NCBI GenBank assembly: GCA_013399855.1
Contig: VXAY01006792.1
Coordinates: forward strand, 62,001-126,000
DNA length: 64,000 nucleotides
From: Oxyruncus cristatus
Lineage: Eukaryota > Chordata > Aves > Passeriformes > Cotingidae
Direction of reading: 5' to 3'
In this document: positions 47,494 through 59,380 of the stretch, piece by piece
Numbering within the stretch: position 1 is the stretch's first letter
Layout: every line of letters starts with the position of its first letter
Translations under genes and position numbers: made by a program
Notes under the pieces: model-generated
Seen by the model: only the letters and a program-made list of their open reading frames with translations
Database searches by the model: none
Told to the model about the DNA's origin: nothing

Positions 47494-49907
47494 GTAAGTG
47501 CAACTTAACTCTTGCTTCATACTGCACTGCCTTTTCTCATGCTAATTTTCATGGTGGGGAGGAGAACACAGAAGCTGCTTGGCCATGCTGGTTGACAGTT
47601 TATACCTGCCTCACAGGTTTATTTTAACTCTCATTTACCACCCTGTCTCTGAGTTATTATATCTCAGGTTGACACTGGGAGAAAATAATATCGAGATTTT
47701 TACAAGTCATGTAAATTACTTCTAATTGACAGGACAGTTCCCATCCTTGAGAGGACCACTTCATCAGCGATTACTTTGAGTCTTGTACCCAACCGTGAGG
47801 TTCACAGGAACAACGACAAGTAAAAATCAGCTCAAAAGACACGATTTCTGTTTATCTTTCCTATATCCCCAGAATCCATTTAACCTGTGTGGGATGAAAT
47901 CCAGATCTGATTCAAATAGTAACCCATCTCTGCAGGCTCAAGCCAATCTCCTGAACCTTTGTTGTTCAGAGTGAGGAAACCTGAGTCAGGTCATTCTCAG
48001 TTATTTAATTTACAAAAATTTAATTCTGATTGAGATTCAGAAATTCAGGTGACCCTTCCTCAAGTCTTCATCTCTTAGGGCTGCAGAATTGGTAGAAGCA
48101 AAGGTTTCTTGCCCCTCACAGATTTAATGCCACACCACTGAATCCTCTGCTGAGATTATCATTGTTATGGCAGTCCCGGGGAGGGCAACTCACAAGCATC
48201 CAATTCATCCCCTCTGCTCTGGTAAGGTCTGCAAGTAAACAAAACATCCGAGGTGCTTCGGAGCTGGGGTGCAAGTGCTGGGCTCGTTACTGTTTCTGTG
48301 AGAGGTGTTAAACGACACCAAGGGCCTGCAGGAGCCGCTCGTAGAGTGCAAGCTGCAAGAAACTCAGACTTGTTTTTTAATCGTATCTGTACCTGTCCAT
48401 GTGGCAAGACTGAAACTGATTCCAGCTCGGGGGATTATCCTATCCCCATTCCAGTGGTTTGCTGTGTTGTTTTGAACTCAAGTTTGAGCGGGAGAAAATT
48501 AAGAAGCAGAGAAGAGGAGGTGCTGGTGGAGGAAGAAATGAACTGTCATTCTTCCTTTTTCATTCTTCAGGATGCCTAGCTGGTCCTGGATAAACAAAGC
48601 CCAAGATGTACATATTGAGATTGCATTTGTCTTATCCGTGACCAGACATTGCTGGAAACAGAACTTGTGAAACAACAGTGCGAGAATAACAATTTTCACT
48701 GGTGGGAAACAAGCTGTTCTTGGAGTGCATAGTGGGGTTTGACAGTCTCATCAACAGAGCCTGTTACAAATGCTGCCCAATTCCTCCTGCACACAACCCA
48801 GACCCACTGTGGGACCTGGATCGAGCACAGTGGTAGGGAAGTGCCTCCACATGCTTCACAATACCACCAGATGCATATCTGTGTCTTCAGGCACCTAAAC
48901 ATTAGCAATCTGGCTATGCTCCATGCCTTGTTTTCCAGTGTGATAAACAGACCATCCTATCCCCAGGCTGCTGAAGGAAAAAATGTGTTGAAGGCCAGAA
49001 GGTGCCCAGATGCTTCGGTGACAGGGACAGCACCAAGTGCCTTGGGTGCTGAAGAAGTCGTCAGGCAGGGCTGGGGTTTTGTACTGGGACAGACCCATTC
49101 AGTCACCATGGAAGGCAGCCAGGGTGTGCAGGGTGCATGCAGGGCACAAAACTGAGCCCAGGGAAACAACAGCAGGACCACAGCCTCTCCCAAAACCCAA
49201 CCAGTACCAATCTCTAAGCCCCACAGCTCCCTCCCACCTCACATATGCAGAGCATAGAAGCTCAAGTGGGCTGAGGAAGCATGTCAGCAGGTGCTTTTCT
49301 GTGCCGCTGTGTCACGGTGGAGGCACTGCCTGCTTGCCCAGAGCTGCAGCTGGAAGAGCACCTCTGAGCTCTTACCTCCCACTACTTCTGCCTTGCAGTC
49401 AGGAGCACAAACCACATTTTTGCCCCACCAGGCTGAAGTTAGAGACCTGGACATGTACAGACTCCCTGCAGCATCATTTGGGTCTCTATTAACTTTATGT
49501 TCTTTGCCACTATACTGGGACAGTTGCCTGGCTGGGTTTGAACCATGCTGCTGTTTCTCTGGACCACATTAGTAGCAGCATTGCCAAAGTGCCACATTAA
49601 AAGAGCCTGAGCTGTCAGACGTGCTTGATTTACACTCAACACAACTCTGGACGGGCAGAAGGCTATGCATGAGTAGATCCTATTGCAAGATTGGGGTCTT
49701 GGAGCCTGCAAGTGCGTGTGTGCACAAGGGTTCATGTATTTAGAGAAATAATGTTTCCTCTCCCTCCAAGGCCAAAAGACTGAAATCCAAGCAAGCCAAA
49801 ACTTCTTTACCATTGACGCCATAACAACATTTGAGGTTTCAAGGAGGAGTGGAAAAAATGTGTTGCTGTAGTAAGGGAATTGTAATAAGATCTTAGCCTT
49901 GGAATAA
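47494..49907. other. Non-coding DNA, overlapping chance open frames
   Basis: Open frames of 138 and 151 codons on plus (48739-49155, 49037-49492) overlap each other and several on minus; none has a known domain. No mobile element recognised. Confidence 0.5.
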
Positions 49908-49946
49908 CGCGCTCTTTAGCGAAGCGGCAGCTCTGCGGCACTTCCG
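49908..49946. promoter_or_regulatory. Tight CpG cluster
   Basis: Six CpG fall within 39 bases (AACGCGC, AGCGAAGCGG, TGCGG, TCCGCC) in otherwise CpG-poor DNA. It includes ACTTCCG, the reverse of an ETS-type CGGAAGT site. It is too short for a CpG island but may be an unmethylated factor-binding site. Confidence 0.25.
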
Positions 49947-50949
49947 CCTCCTTGAGATTTGTGAGGAGAAATGTGCCCCAAAGAATGCTAGTTATTCTGA
50001 ACAGGGAGAAAACTCAGCTGAGGGTGAATGAAAGACATCCAGGAAAAACAGAGAAGCACTGCTGTTCTGTTCTCCTCCCAGATCCCACCTCCCTCCCTCC
50101 CTCAGTTAGAGCAGAAGCGTAATGCAGGAGCCTGGTGGGGCTCCTGGTAAAGCAGTGAGTGAATTCATAGAAGAACTTAAAAAGAGTGAGAGTTCAGGAC
50201 AGAGATGGGAAAAAAGTTAGTTACAGGTTATGTAGGACCTGGCTGCAGCAGAGGGGCATGAACCCCAACTGGGAGATATGGCAGGACAGTGCTCCAACAA
50301 AGCTGACCAGTGAGGGGTTGGACCTTGCATGCAGACCTCTACTTCTCTTTCCTCCACAGCTGATGCATTCACGTAGTCTACAAGCTCTCAGAATTTCTAT
50401 CCCAGACAGCTGGTTGACCTAACCTACACCTTATTGTCTCTGGCCTGTAGGGACCAGAGTTGTGTGTGGATGCAGTCAGGACCGAGATGGCTTCCCAGGG
50501 CGCAGCTGCCACTGATTCCATTGCAGTGCAACTCCAGGTGAAAGTCACGGAAGTACAAGACAGCAGAGGAGACTCCAAATAACTTTTCAGTCTCTCCTCC
50601 GTGTCTGGCCAGGTGAATATTTCTTTCAGAGCAGGTTTGCTTTGATTGGACTTCAGAGCAAAAGGCTGTAGCTGTCCTTAGTACTCATGGAGGGCAATTA
50701 AAGGCAATTCCAGATTTCCCATTCTTAAATAACTCTGTGTGCTCTGGGCTGTCATCCACAGGCTCAGTATCATATATTCAGTTATGTCAAAGCTGACTTA
50801 TGACACAGATATGATATCTGGTGTCACAAGAGCTAGTTCAATGAGAAACATCGGTTTGGTGCTTGATTATTAAGGAAGGAACAGAGGACAGAAAAGGAAG
50901 TATTATTTTCCCTTGATCAATCCTTAGTGGGCCAGCACCTTTGCACAGT
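49947..50949. other. Non-coding spacer, no gene seen
   Basis: Nothing recognised apart from a short CCCTCCCTCCCT patch near 50089-50102. Confidence 0.5.
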
Positions 50950-51215
50950 CATGGTTTCCCTGCCTCAGAAAAAAAAAACAGCAGAGCTGGAGAAGATACA
51001 GAGAGGGCGACAGATGTTGTCAAAGGTCTGGACTAATGTCTATACAAAGAATAATCAGAAGAGGACTCTTTATCCAGAAAGAAAAAAGGAAAAAATAGTC
51101 AGTGGATATGAAGTCAAAAGTGTGGTGGAGAAGATGAGGAAAGTACTGTTTGTCATCCATCTCTCCCCTGACAAGGAGACCACATGAAACCACCCAGGGC
51201 ACATTTGAAGCAGCT
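50950..51215 (+). mobile_element. Ancient CR1-type LINE fossil
   Basis: TGCCTCAGAAAAAAAAAACAG, GCAGAGCTGGAGAAGATACA, GAGAGGGCGACAGATGTTGT and CAAAGGTCTGGAC follow the order of an old amniote CR1 group best known from turtles and crocodiles. Later AAGATGAGGAAAGTACTGTT and CTCCCCTGACAAGGAGACCA also fit. It is far more diverged than the avian CR1 tails in this window, and its 3' end is lost. It is a pre-avian or early avian insertion. Confidence 0.6.
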
Positions 51216-54094
51216 TGAGTGGGTCCATCATTCACTGGTTAGTTAAGTTCTGCAGTATCAGAGGACATTGGGTGGTGATGTTTTTGTTTTGTTTGATGCC
51301 CTGACTCGTATGATTGCACGATCTGGGAGCTGAGGACTGACATCAAGGTGGAGATCAATGTGAATTTTAGAGTTTAGCTCTAAACCGAGATTCTTATGAA
51401 GTTTTGTGGAAGACTGTTCCTCATATTATGTTACCTGTTAGAGGGATTCAGTCCACCTATTGACACAGAAAAGAGAATTAAGAGCCAGAGTCTCCTCTGG
51501 CTTATAATCAGGATGAATCCAACACTCTAGACACAACTCAACCAGAACCACTGTGTTTTTACTTGGAAGTGGGCCAGCTTTGCAGCTGAGGCATTATCAA
51601 AATGCGCTGTCTGGTAGCAAGATCAGCCTGAATCTTTGAGATTACAATGAAAGTTGAATATCGAACAGAGGTTAGTCTGGATTTCATCACAAAACCTTAG
51701 ATTTCATTCGGGCTAATCAAGGAGACCGGCTGAGACCTCAGCACTTGGGATCTTGACCATGTAGGTAGCTACCATAGAACAGATGTACAGTACACATACA
51801 GAAAGATCTGCATCAGCACAGCTCATGCCAGGCCATTTTACTGGTGCAAATTTCACTGTTTGCTGATAGAGCTGTCTCCGTGATCAAAAATCCGGGGAAG
51901 CCTTAAGACACTGAACAGGCACCAAGCACAAGTTTACCCTGGCTGCATGTTGGCCACCTAAAACATAGATGCCTGGTCCTAGCTGTTCATTTTGGAGCTT
52001 TCTGCAGGCAGAAAGGAGCATTTCTAGGAGTAATTATTTCACTTAATTCTGACAGTTGTTTTTGAGATGGAATTGTTCGTCTTCTTGACACTGAGGAATC
52101 CGAGACAGCAAGTTTAGACTAGTTTCCCGCTTTCAGATGATTAACATTAAAGAAATTCCTCACAAGGGTTCTTAAATTTTAGTTCCTTCTTCAAATCTGT
52201 TGCTGACAGCTGAAATACTTCCCTACAATCTTATTCTTTACAGTTTAAGGGAAAAAAGCTCACTGTTATAACTCAGTGGAGACTTGATCAGGTAAGGATT
52301 TATACAGAAAATCCTTACTCAAGTTTCAATCAAAATTTAAATCAAGTGGCTAAAACCAGGCAACGAGAAAATGATAACATGCACCATTCTTTTCACCAGT
52401 GATGGGGTATTGCACATAATAAGACTTAGTTTTCTTAAGTTCTCCCTAATTACAGTTACTGTAATATGAAGTCTCTGTTCTTCTGGGATACAAGTGAGAA
52501 AATTTAATGGAAATTCTGTAGCAATCACAGTTGCTAAACCTGAAGAGAAGCCGCTGTAACCGTGATGGACATGCTAACTGCTGACCTGATCCTGCCACCC
52601 AGTGTGCACGACATTTGCCTGCTTGAATACTCCCGTTAATCTCAGGGGAGCTATTTACAGGCAGAAGAATTACAGGTTTACACCAGCCTTCAGAAACATG
52701 GCAGGTATTTTGATCCACTCAGCCACTAATTCTGCCGAGGGAACTGGGGCAGATCTGATGGAGAATATGGATTTTTTTCAGTACTTCGTTAATAAGTGTG
52801 CTCTCACACATTCATCTGCTATGACACTGGGTATAAATATGTACCAAGGGCCAATTCTAATGGATAGCGAGATTTTTAGTTTACATCTGGGAAGGATTTT
52901 GAACATTTTCTCATTGCATATATGCAATTTAGGGTGGAGCACATAGGAGAAAAGCTGAATTTTATTGCCCTTCTCCATGCTTAATGAGAAAATTTTGACA
53001 CTGAAACAAGTGGGTGAGGAACAAATCCTCAAAGAGTAGACCTCTAATCAGAGCCAACAAAATATGCTCATCTACTGGTTGATGCACAAAGTATCTATAT
53101 TTTGTTTACTGGCCCCTTGCAAAAACTGGTCATGCATGTCTGGAATAAATCATTTGTATTTTCAAACATGACAAACTAAAAAGGGAACGTGCAGGACTTT
53201 TTTGCAAACCACTCCGTTGTACACGTGCAAAGTTATAAACTTCGCTGCTTTTGCAGGGGTGTAGCTGAGGACAGAAAGTCACCCTTTGAGTTTGGGTGGT
53301 TTTGTGAAATACATTTGAAAAAACCCCACAATATGCCTCCTAGAGTCATAAGTCAGCAGTTGGGTGACTGGTTTGAATTAGGACAACGAACAAAGACAAA
53401 CGAAACATAATCCTGCACGTCTGTACATTCTGGAGGCTTTCCTCTTCATTTGGTGTCAGTACTGAACCAAAAGTATTTAGAGAGGCAATATTATTGAACA
53501 CAACAAATAGGAAGCAAAGCATAATTTTTGTGAGGGGTAAGTCGTCCCTTAGGCAGAAGAATTCCATCAGTCTTACTGCATTTCACTGCACTGAACTACG
53601 GTTAATTTGTGGTCGGAAAAAATAGAGGCACTGTGGTTGTTGAAAATTATATACTGTGTTTCCAGTTTAAAGGGAAACAAAAGGCGTGTGTTGTAAATAC
53701 AATTTTTTTTCTTTACTTTTAAAAACAAAAACCCATTTGAGCATTCAGTTTGGGTTCTGTCCGGCACCTATAGTAACTATGATATTTCACTGCCCATTTA
53801 GGAAAAATTTCTCCAGTGGGAAAAAGAAAAATCAGTATGGTTGAAGAACTGTCAGCTACAAGTTAACTGTGTTCAAGTGTCAAGCTCCTTACAGCAGTGA
53901 CAATATCTGCTCCGTAATTGTACAGCTACAGAAAGAATATTCTTGGTTTGAGCCATGACAATCAAAAGAAAATACCAACACAAATGCTGGAATTTCCCAT
54001 CATTTGGGATCTTCAACTCAAACCATAGCTTTTTCCAGAGGTTATACACCAACCATTACAGGCTTGAGGCAGGAATTGCTTGTTAAGATTTGTT
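51216..54094. other. Unique non-coding DNA with one exon-like segment
   Basis: No gene recognised. Words with POU/FOX flavour (TGTTTAC, CATGCATG) occur around 53090-53170. The exon-like segment at 52244-52291 is listed separately. Confidence 0.5.
52244..52291 (+). other. Exon-like segment, 48 bases
   Basis: A TGCTGAC branch-point-like word at 52201-52207 is followed by an acceptor (CAATCTTATTCTTTACAG), 48 bases and a CAG|GTAAGG donor. The length is a multiple of three and one frame is open through all 16 codons (FKGKKLTVITQWRLDQ). The peptide is not recognised. Confidence 0.22.
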
Positions 54095-54160
54095 TCTTAG
54101 GAGGTCAGGCTAAATGATCAAAATGATGGTTTTGACCTTGTGATTTCTGGCTCAGGGATT
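54095..54160 (+). mobile_element. Possible old CR1 3' end
   Basis: GTCAGGCTAAATGATCAAAA and TGATGGTTTTGACCTTGTGA resemble the old CR1 end GGCTAGATGATC...AATGGTCCCTTCTGGCCTT. It is short and diverged. Confidence 0.4.
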
Positions 54161-54627
54161 GTCATTTGGGACCTGTTTTTTACATAGTTGAGCCTTGAGC
54201 ATAGGAACTTCCATAACAGAGATATGTAATTTGGATGTTGTTCCGTGTATATTTTGCTTTCAAAGGTTGCATTTTTCTGCGAATCACTGAGCCCTGAATA
54301 ACACCTACTGTTCATCTAAGAGTGGTAAGCAAGTAGTCGGAGATGAAAGATTCTCTCCTATTGCTTATGCAGCATTTTCAAAAGAGGAAAGCTTCATTTT
54401 CCAAGGGGCTGAAATGACGGTTGTCAGCTTGAGTAACGTGTTGGGGATCTCTAAACTCAATGGCCTGTGTTTCTGGGGACCGAACCAAGAAGTCCTGGTA
54501 GCTCAGAGGTACAAAAGGCAAAGACATAGGAAGGGTGTGTAGTTGGTTACTGGTCTGAGATGGATGCTCTGAGCAAGTACAAAACTGAATCTACCTCTTC
54601 CTGCTGTCACAAATCTACACATCTAAC

Positions 54628-54661
54628 TTTTTTTTTTTTTTTTGGGAGGGGGTGGAGGGGG
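54628..54661. repeat. T16 run followed by G-rich segment
   Basis: Sixteen T, then GGGAGGGGGTGGAGGGGG. Three G-runs of three or more and one of two give an imperfect G-quadruplex motif. Confidence 0.9.
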
Positions 54662-56489
54662 TAAAATGCCTTTGCTTCCAAAAGTGACCTTGAAGCAGAG
54701 ATTTTGAACATGGCATAAGCCCGTTTTGCCCAACTTGATACAGCTTCTGGTTCCCCAGGCCTGTAGTCATTGTGCCAGTTTGCCCAGGAGAATGTGCTCA
54801 TATTATATTGATAGGTCTGCAGCTGGGCGTTGATAACAACTTGATATCACTTGTTCAGCCAGAGCTAGAAACAATGGAAAAAAATCTCACGATAAACTCA
54901 CAAAGCTTGTCAGCAATTTTTCAAGCACAAGTAGTTTGGGAACTTCAGATAAGCTTCCAAAGGTTTGGATCCAGGTCCAAACAAAACCCAAAGTCTAAAA
55001 TTATGAGGCTCCTGCACCACTAACACTCATACATTTACTTCCATTTGGAAATACTAAACATTTTATAGATTTTTGCATGCCCCAGTTGATTCTCTGTGCT
55101 GGCTGGGATTGTTAGAGTCCCTCTGCCTTTGCAACTATATAGACATCAATAAAGATGAATAAAGCTGGGCAGTCAGATTCTAATTTATGCTAATCATGTT
55201 GGATGGCTCAGGGCACTTCAGCACACATGCTTAGCCAGTGACCTTTCACACTCCCCTTCCAGATCAAAGCACTTTATTCCTCCACTTCCAAGAAAATCAC
55301 AAAGACAAAATTCCCATTCAGTTCTCCTTTATTAATCTACAAAGGGCCAAATCCTGACGCCTTTAATCTGCTCCTACTCATCACTGCCATGACTTAAAGA
55401 GTAGAGCACTGCCATCAGAGTTCTGGCCCCAAAATCAACATGTAGAATGGCCAAATTCTCGGTGGGCATGAACGAAGATGGGGCTGCTGTGCTTTCAGAC
55501 AGGATCACCACATCTCTCAATATTCCTTTGAGGACAAACCCTCTCTCTGTGAAACTGATAAAGCCTGAGCAAAACTTAAATTTCCCTGATCCATCTTTTA
55601 CTTTTCTGTTTTCAGCTGAACCCTCACTGTCTTCTTGTACTAATTTGTTATGCCGGGTCTTACCCAGGCGGGGCAGTTGTCCCTGGGTCACCCTCACAGA
55701 GGTCCACAGTGCTGAGTGGGTTCCCAGCATGCGATAGGATCTGATTAGATGACACAAATCTAGGCTTCTGATAATACAGATTGCTTCAAAACCAAGCACA
55801 TTTAGAAAATTTCTACCAGTGTACATGCAAGAGGGTCTATTTGTTGCAATCTGTTCGGGTGTCTCAGTCTCGTTCTCAGGTTGTAACAGACGAACTCCCT
55901 CAAAACTCACTTCCAATTTACAACTGTGTCAAGGAAAGGAGAACCAGGGCATCTGATAAACACACATCAGAATAAAAAGCATTTTCAGCAGTTGCAGATT
56001 GGTCACAATTTCAATTTTCCTCCTCCTGATTAATTTCCATACTTCTAAAAAGTCAAACTTCTGTTCACTCCTTATGGTTTATGCTTGCTTGTGTTTGATA
56101 CTGTTTGAATGCTCTTTAAAATATCAAGTAAACTCAATTTCCCTTTCATGCTGAGCTTCCTCTTCGAGTAATGTTTTCAGTCTGACTAAATCCCAATCAA
56201 AAATATGGACGATATGACTATTTTTAAAAATTATTTCATCAGTTCATATAACAGTTAGTAACTGCTGCAAGCTTAAAAGAATTGGTTAAAAACATTGCAA
56301 CGAATCTATTTCCCTATCTATTTATTCAAAACCAGAATATCAGGTTTTCTACTAAAGACCTTTTACAATGACCCATGCTTTCCACAGAATTGTCTCCTTT
56401 AATTAAAAAGATAATTTAAATAAATTTAAATAAAATTGAAAATTAAGTATTGTAACTAATACTTGGATGAGCTGACAAACTTGATGTTT
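54662..56489. other. Non-coding DNA, includes a long chance open frame
   Basis: A 180-codon open frame runs on minus from 55916 to 55374 without a recognised domain or splice support. At 55341-55392 the phrase GGGCCAAATCCTGACGCC resembles the same old amniote repeat type suspected at 5366-5465. The end of the interval (56030-56489) is AT-rich. Confidence 0.45.
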
Positions 56490-56589
56490 GAGTCCTGGTG
56501 AAAATATCAAGATTTTTGTCAGTAAGCATATTTTTTAGGACACTTCAAGAAATGTCTCTTTTATTAATGTTTCACCTGGCACACAATAT

Positions 56590-56830
56590 GCCAGCTGAAA
56601 AGCAATTAATAGATACTGATAATTATCTGAGATTGAAATTTCTGCTTATATTAATTTTTAATTATGGTTTTGAAATATTAAAAGCAAGGAAATGGGCAGA
56701 TCAGATGACTGATTCATAACTCAGATGTAATACCACAGATGGGTTTAATAAAATGAAGATGAATACATGCTTTTAATGAGCTGGGACAGAGCTAATATGT
56801 TAATGACACATCAGTTTTCAGACACCTGAC
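56590..56830. promoter_or_regulatory. AT-rich homeodomain-type block, possible enhancer
   Basis: CAATTAATAG, GATAATTATCTGAG, TTAATTTTTAATTATGG (TAATTA at 56659-56664), CTTTTAATGAG and GTTAATGACAC occur within 240 bases without simple repeats. Composition and word content suggest a developmental enhancer; conservation is untested. Confidence 0.22.
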
Positions 56831-59256
56831 CAGAGAGAAGTTCCTTTCTCCTGCTAGATTGGGTCAAAGTCCAGTTGCAGGTGTTTATCACACACTTCAG
56901 AGCCCTAGATAAGAAGAGGAGGATCTCTTGGTCCACCACTGCCGCGTGTCCATTTGGTGCAGAGACGTTTTCCTGCAGACCATCAAAGACCACTGACCTC
57001 AGCACATGCCCCGGGTGCTCCAAGGGTGGTTGTTTTACACGTTCAGAGCTCTCCTAAGGGGCCTGCAATGGCTCTGAGGGGTGTGAAAAAATAAAAATTT
57101 ACTAGACATAAATGCACACTAGTACAAATGGTGCCACATTAAACTGCTAGAGTCACAGCAAGTCAACATATGCGCAGACATACTGAGCTGAAAGGCTGTT
57201 ATTTCATCTTCAGCTCACACTCTTGTGCCTGGCTTTCGAAGACACACCCATCATGTACAAATTTTTGCATACATGGATTTTTGCATTATTTTGCGGTCTC
57301 TGTAGCATTTGTCCTTTTTATGGCCTCAGCTGGAGTCCTCCACGTGGGGTCTGTAGGCTGCCTGCAGGACAGAGGCATGCTCTCATCTGGTTTTTGGGAA
57401 CTTGCATTGCGTGAGTAATACTGGCTTTTGGTAATATAAAATGTCCTTGAATTAGATGCTGCTGCTGCAGTCCCATTCTGTCCTTATCACAACAGTCTCA
57501 AAAACTTTTGTCTCAAACATGCCAGCCAAACAAAGGCCAATGTGATGTTTTAAGAGTTCTTGCCACTCTGAGAGTTTTGTGGGTGCAGTCACAGGCACTG
57601 AAAGCAGAAGGATAATTTTAACCCCCAGCTAATTGCACACTTCACTGTATTCCTTGTTTTGTCTACCTCTGTGCCTTGTCCCCAGCAAGAAATCTACGAC
57701 AGTGCTAAGAAAGAACACTCGTAATGCAACCACATATATTTTCTATATGGTCTTGACAAACTCCTTCTTTAGCCTGGGTCTCGCTCAAATTTAGAGAGTC
57801 TTGCTGGGATTTGACTACTATTTCTGAACTGCTCTGAGGGCCTTGCTGACAGATAGCTTGTTTTAGACAAGTGCTAAAAGGGACTGTGTTACTCCCCCAG
57901 CTCAGGCCAAAGTGTTTGGCAGCAAAGTGAAAAATTTTCAGCCCACTAGCCTGGCTTGCACCATTTGAGTGCAATTCAGTGTCTCCTGGCAGGATACTCC
58001 CACTGTTGTCTGCCTGTGGATTTGTGCCAGCCAGAGGCTTCATTTCTGTAGAAGATGAAAGGGAGCCAGGTAACAAGTAAATATTTCACCTTTGAAAGCC
58101 TCTGGCTGTCTGTTTTATTTAGAACAATTTTCTTGCTGCAGGACAGCATGACAATAGTAATCTCTTTGGGAATGACACAGATGAGCTCATTATTGGTGAA
58201 CTTCTGGCAACTGGGATCCACAACTCCTTAGTAGGAAGATGGGCATGAGAAGCCTTGTAGAGAGTCATTAACGGGTGTCCCTTATGAACAACGCTCTGGC
58301 CTCGGAAAGGTGATGTTAGGCCTTGGAAACCCGAAGTGGGATCTCTGCAGGAAGGAGGGAGGCAGTTGGCCTCTGCAGCCCTTCATCTCAGTGACGAAAA
58401 CTTCAAGTAAAACATCTGAAAGAGAAAAATCTGGTTCAAGCAGTTCATTCTCAGATTACAGCCTGGCCATAGCATTTGTACAGGGTATGGGGGTAAAACT
58501 ATCACCCTTTAACCTCAGTTGCCAAGCTGGAACTAAGGGTGCAAACCTACAGCACCGGCAAGTACAAAACTCCCAAAAGACCATCAGAAGAACTTCATCA
58601 GTAGATGAAGTTCTCCCGTGAATATTGGAATTTCCCAGCAGACAGGTATTTGAACGACGATGTCCTATGGGAGCGAAAAGGACTCATATCTTCTCATGCC
58701 TCAGGAAATACGAACAGAGCCATGGGACAGATGCTGCCCTTACAGACATTTTTCCGGTTTCTGTGCAATGTTCACATGGTCCAAAGTGCTGTGCACTCTG
58801 CAGGCAGGGACGCACTGCTGCAAGCTGGAATGGAGGATGCATGTCCCTGGGCTTTATCTAACATCTAACCTTGCTTCGATGCTATCTCAGAAGGGGAAGG
58901 TCAGGGAAAATTGCTATCTTTTCCCAACAAATTGAGTAGATAACCGAAGTCCTGCAATATTAGCTGGCAAAGGAGGCAGACACTTTAGTCAGCCACTGGC
59001 GCTGGCAATGCTGTGAGGGTGTGAGCTGATGAGGAGGTCTGGGCTGAACAACTCTGGGTGCCACAGAGCTGATAGTAGCCAGGGCTATGACCAAGCAGCT
59101 CAGTGGCAAACATGTGAGGAAAAAATCCCATTCTGCCCACTTGCATCCAGGCTGTGAGTGATCAGTGACCTTTAGCCTTGGGTTTCAGGCTCAGTGTGGC
59201 AGCCAGGGGCTGGTCTGCAGAGTAACCAAAGCACTGGGGACCCCAAAATCTGTAGG
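56831..59256. other. Unique non-coding DNA, no gene seen
   Basis: Balanced composition. Open frames to 123 codons on minus (57705-58076) and 103 on plus (58310-58621) have no recognised domain. No mobile element recognised. Confidence 0.5.
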
Positions 59257-59380
59257 TCATAGAACCATATAATTGCAGAATGGTTTGTGTTGGAAGGGAG
59301 CTTAAAGATCATCTAGTTCCAACCCCTCCAGCAGGGGCAGGAATGCCACTCACTAGATCAGGTTGCCCCAAATCAAAGCA
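59257..59380 (-). mobile_element. CR1 LINE 3' fragment
   Basis: Reversed CR1 tail: TCATAGAACCATATAATTGC, AGAATGGTTTGTGTTGGAAG, GGAGCTTAAAGATCATCTAG, TTCCAACCCCTCCAGCAGGG and CACTAGATCAGGTTGCCCCA. About 120 bases, moderately diverged. Confidence 0.93.

Noticed and set aside
48739..49492. Overlapping 138- and 151-codon plus-strand open frames
   Set aside because: They overlap each other in different frames and several minus-strand frames; no family signature.
54497..54512. tRNA-like D-arm word TGGTAGCTCAGAGGT
   Set aside because: No T arm or B box follows within tRNA distance, and no acceptor stem pairs.
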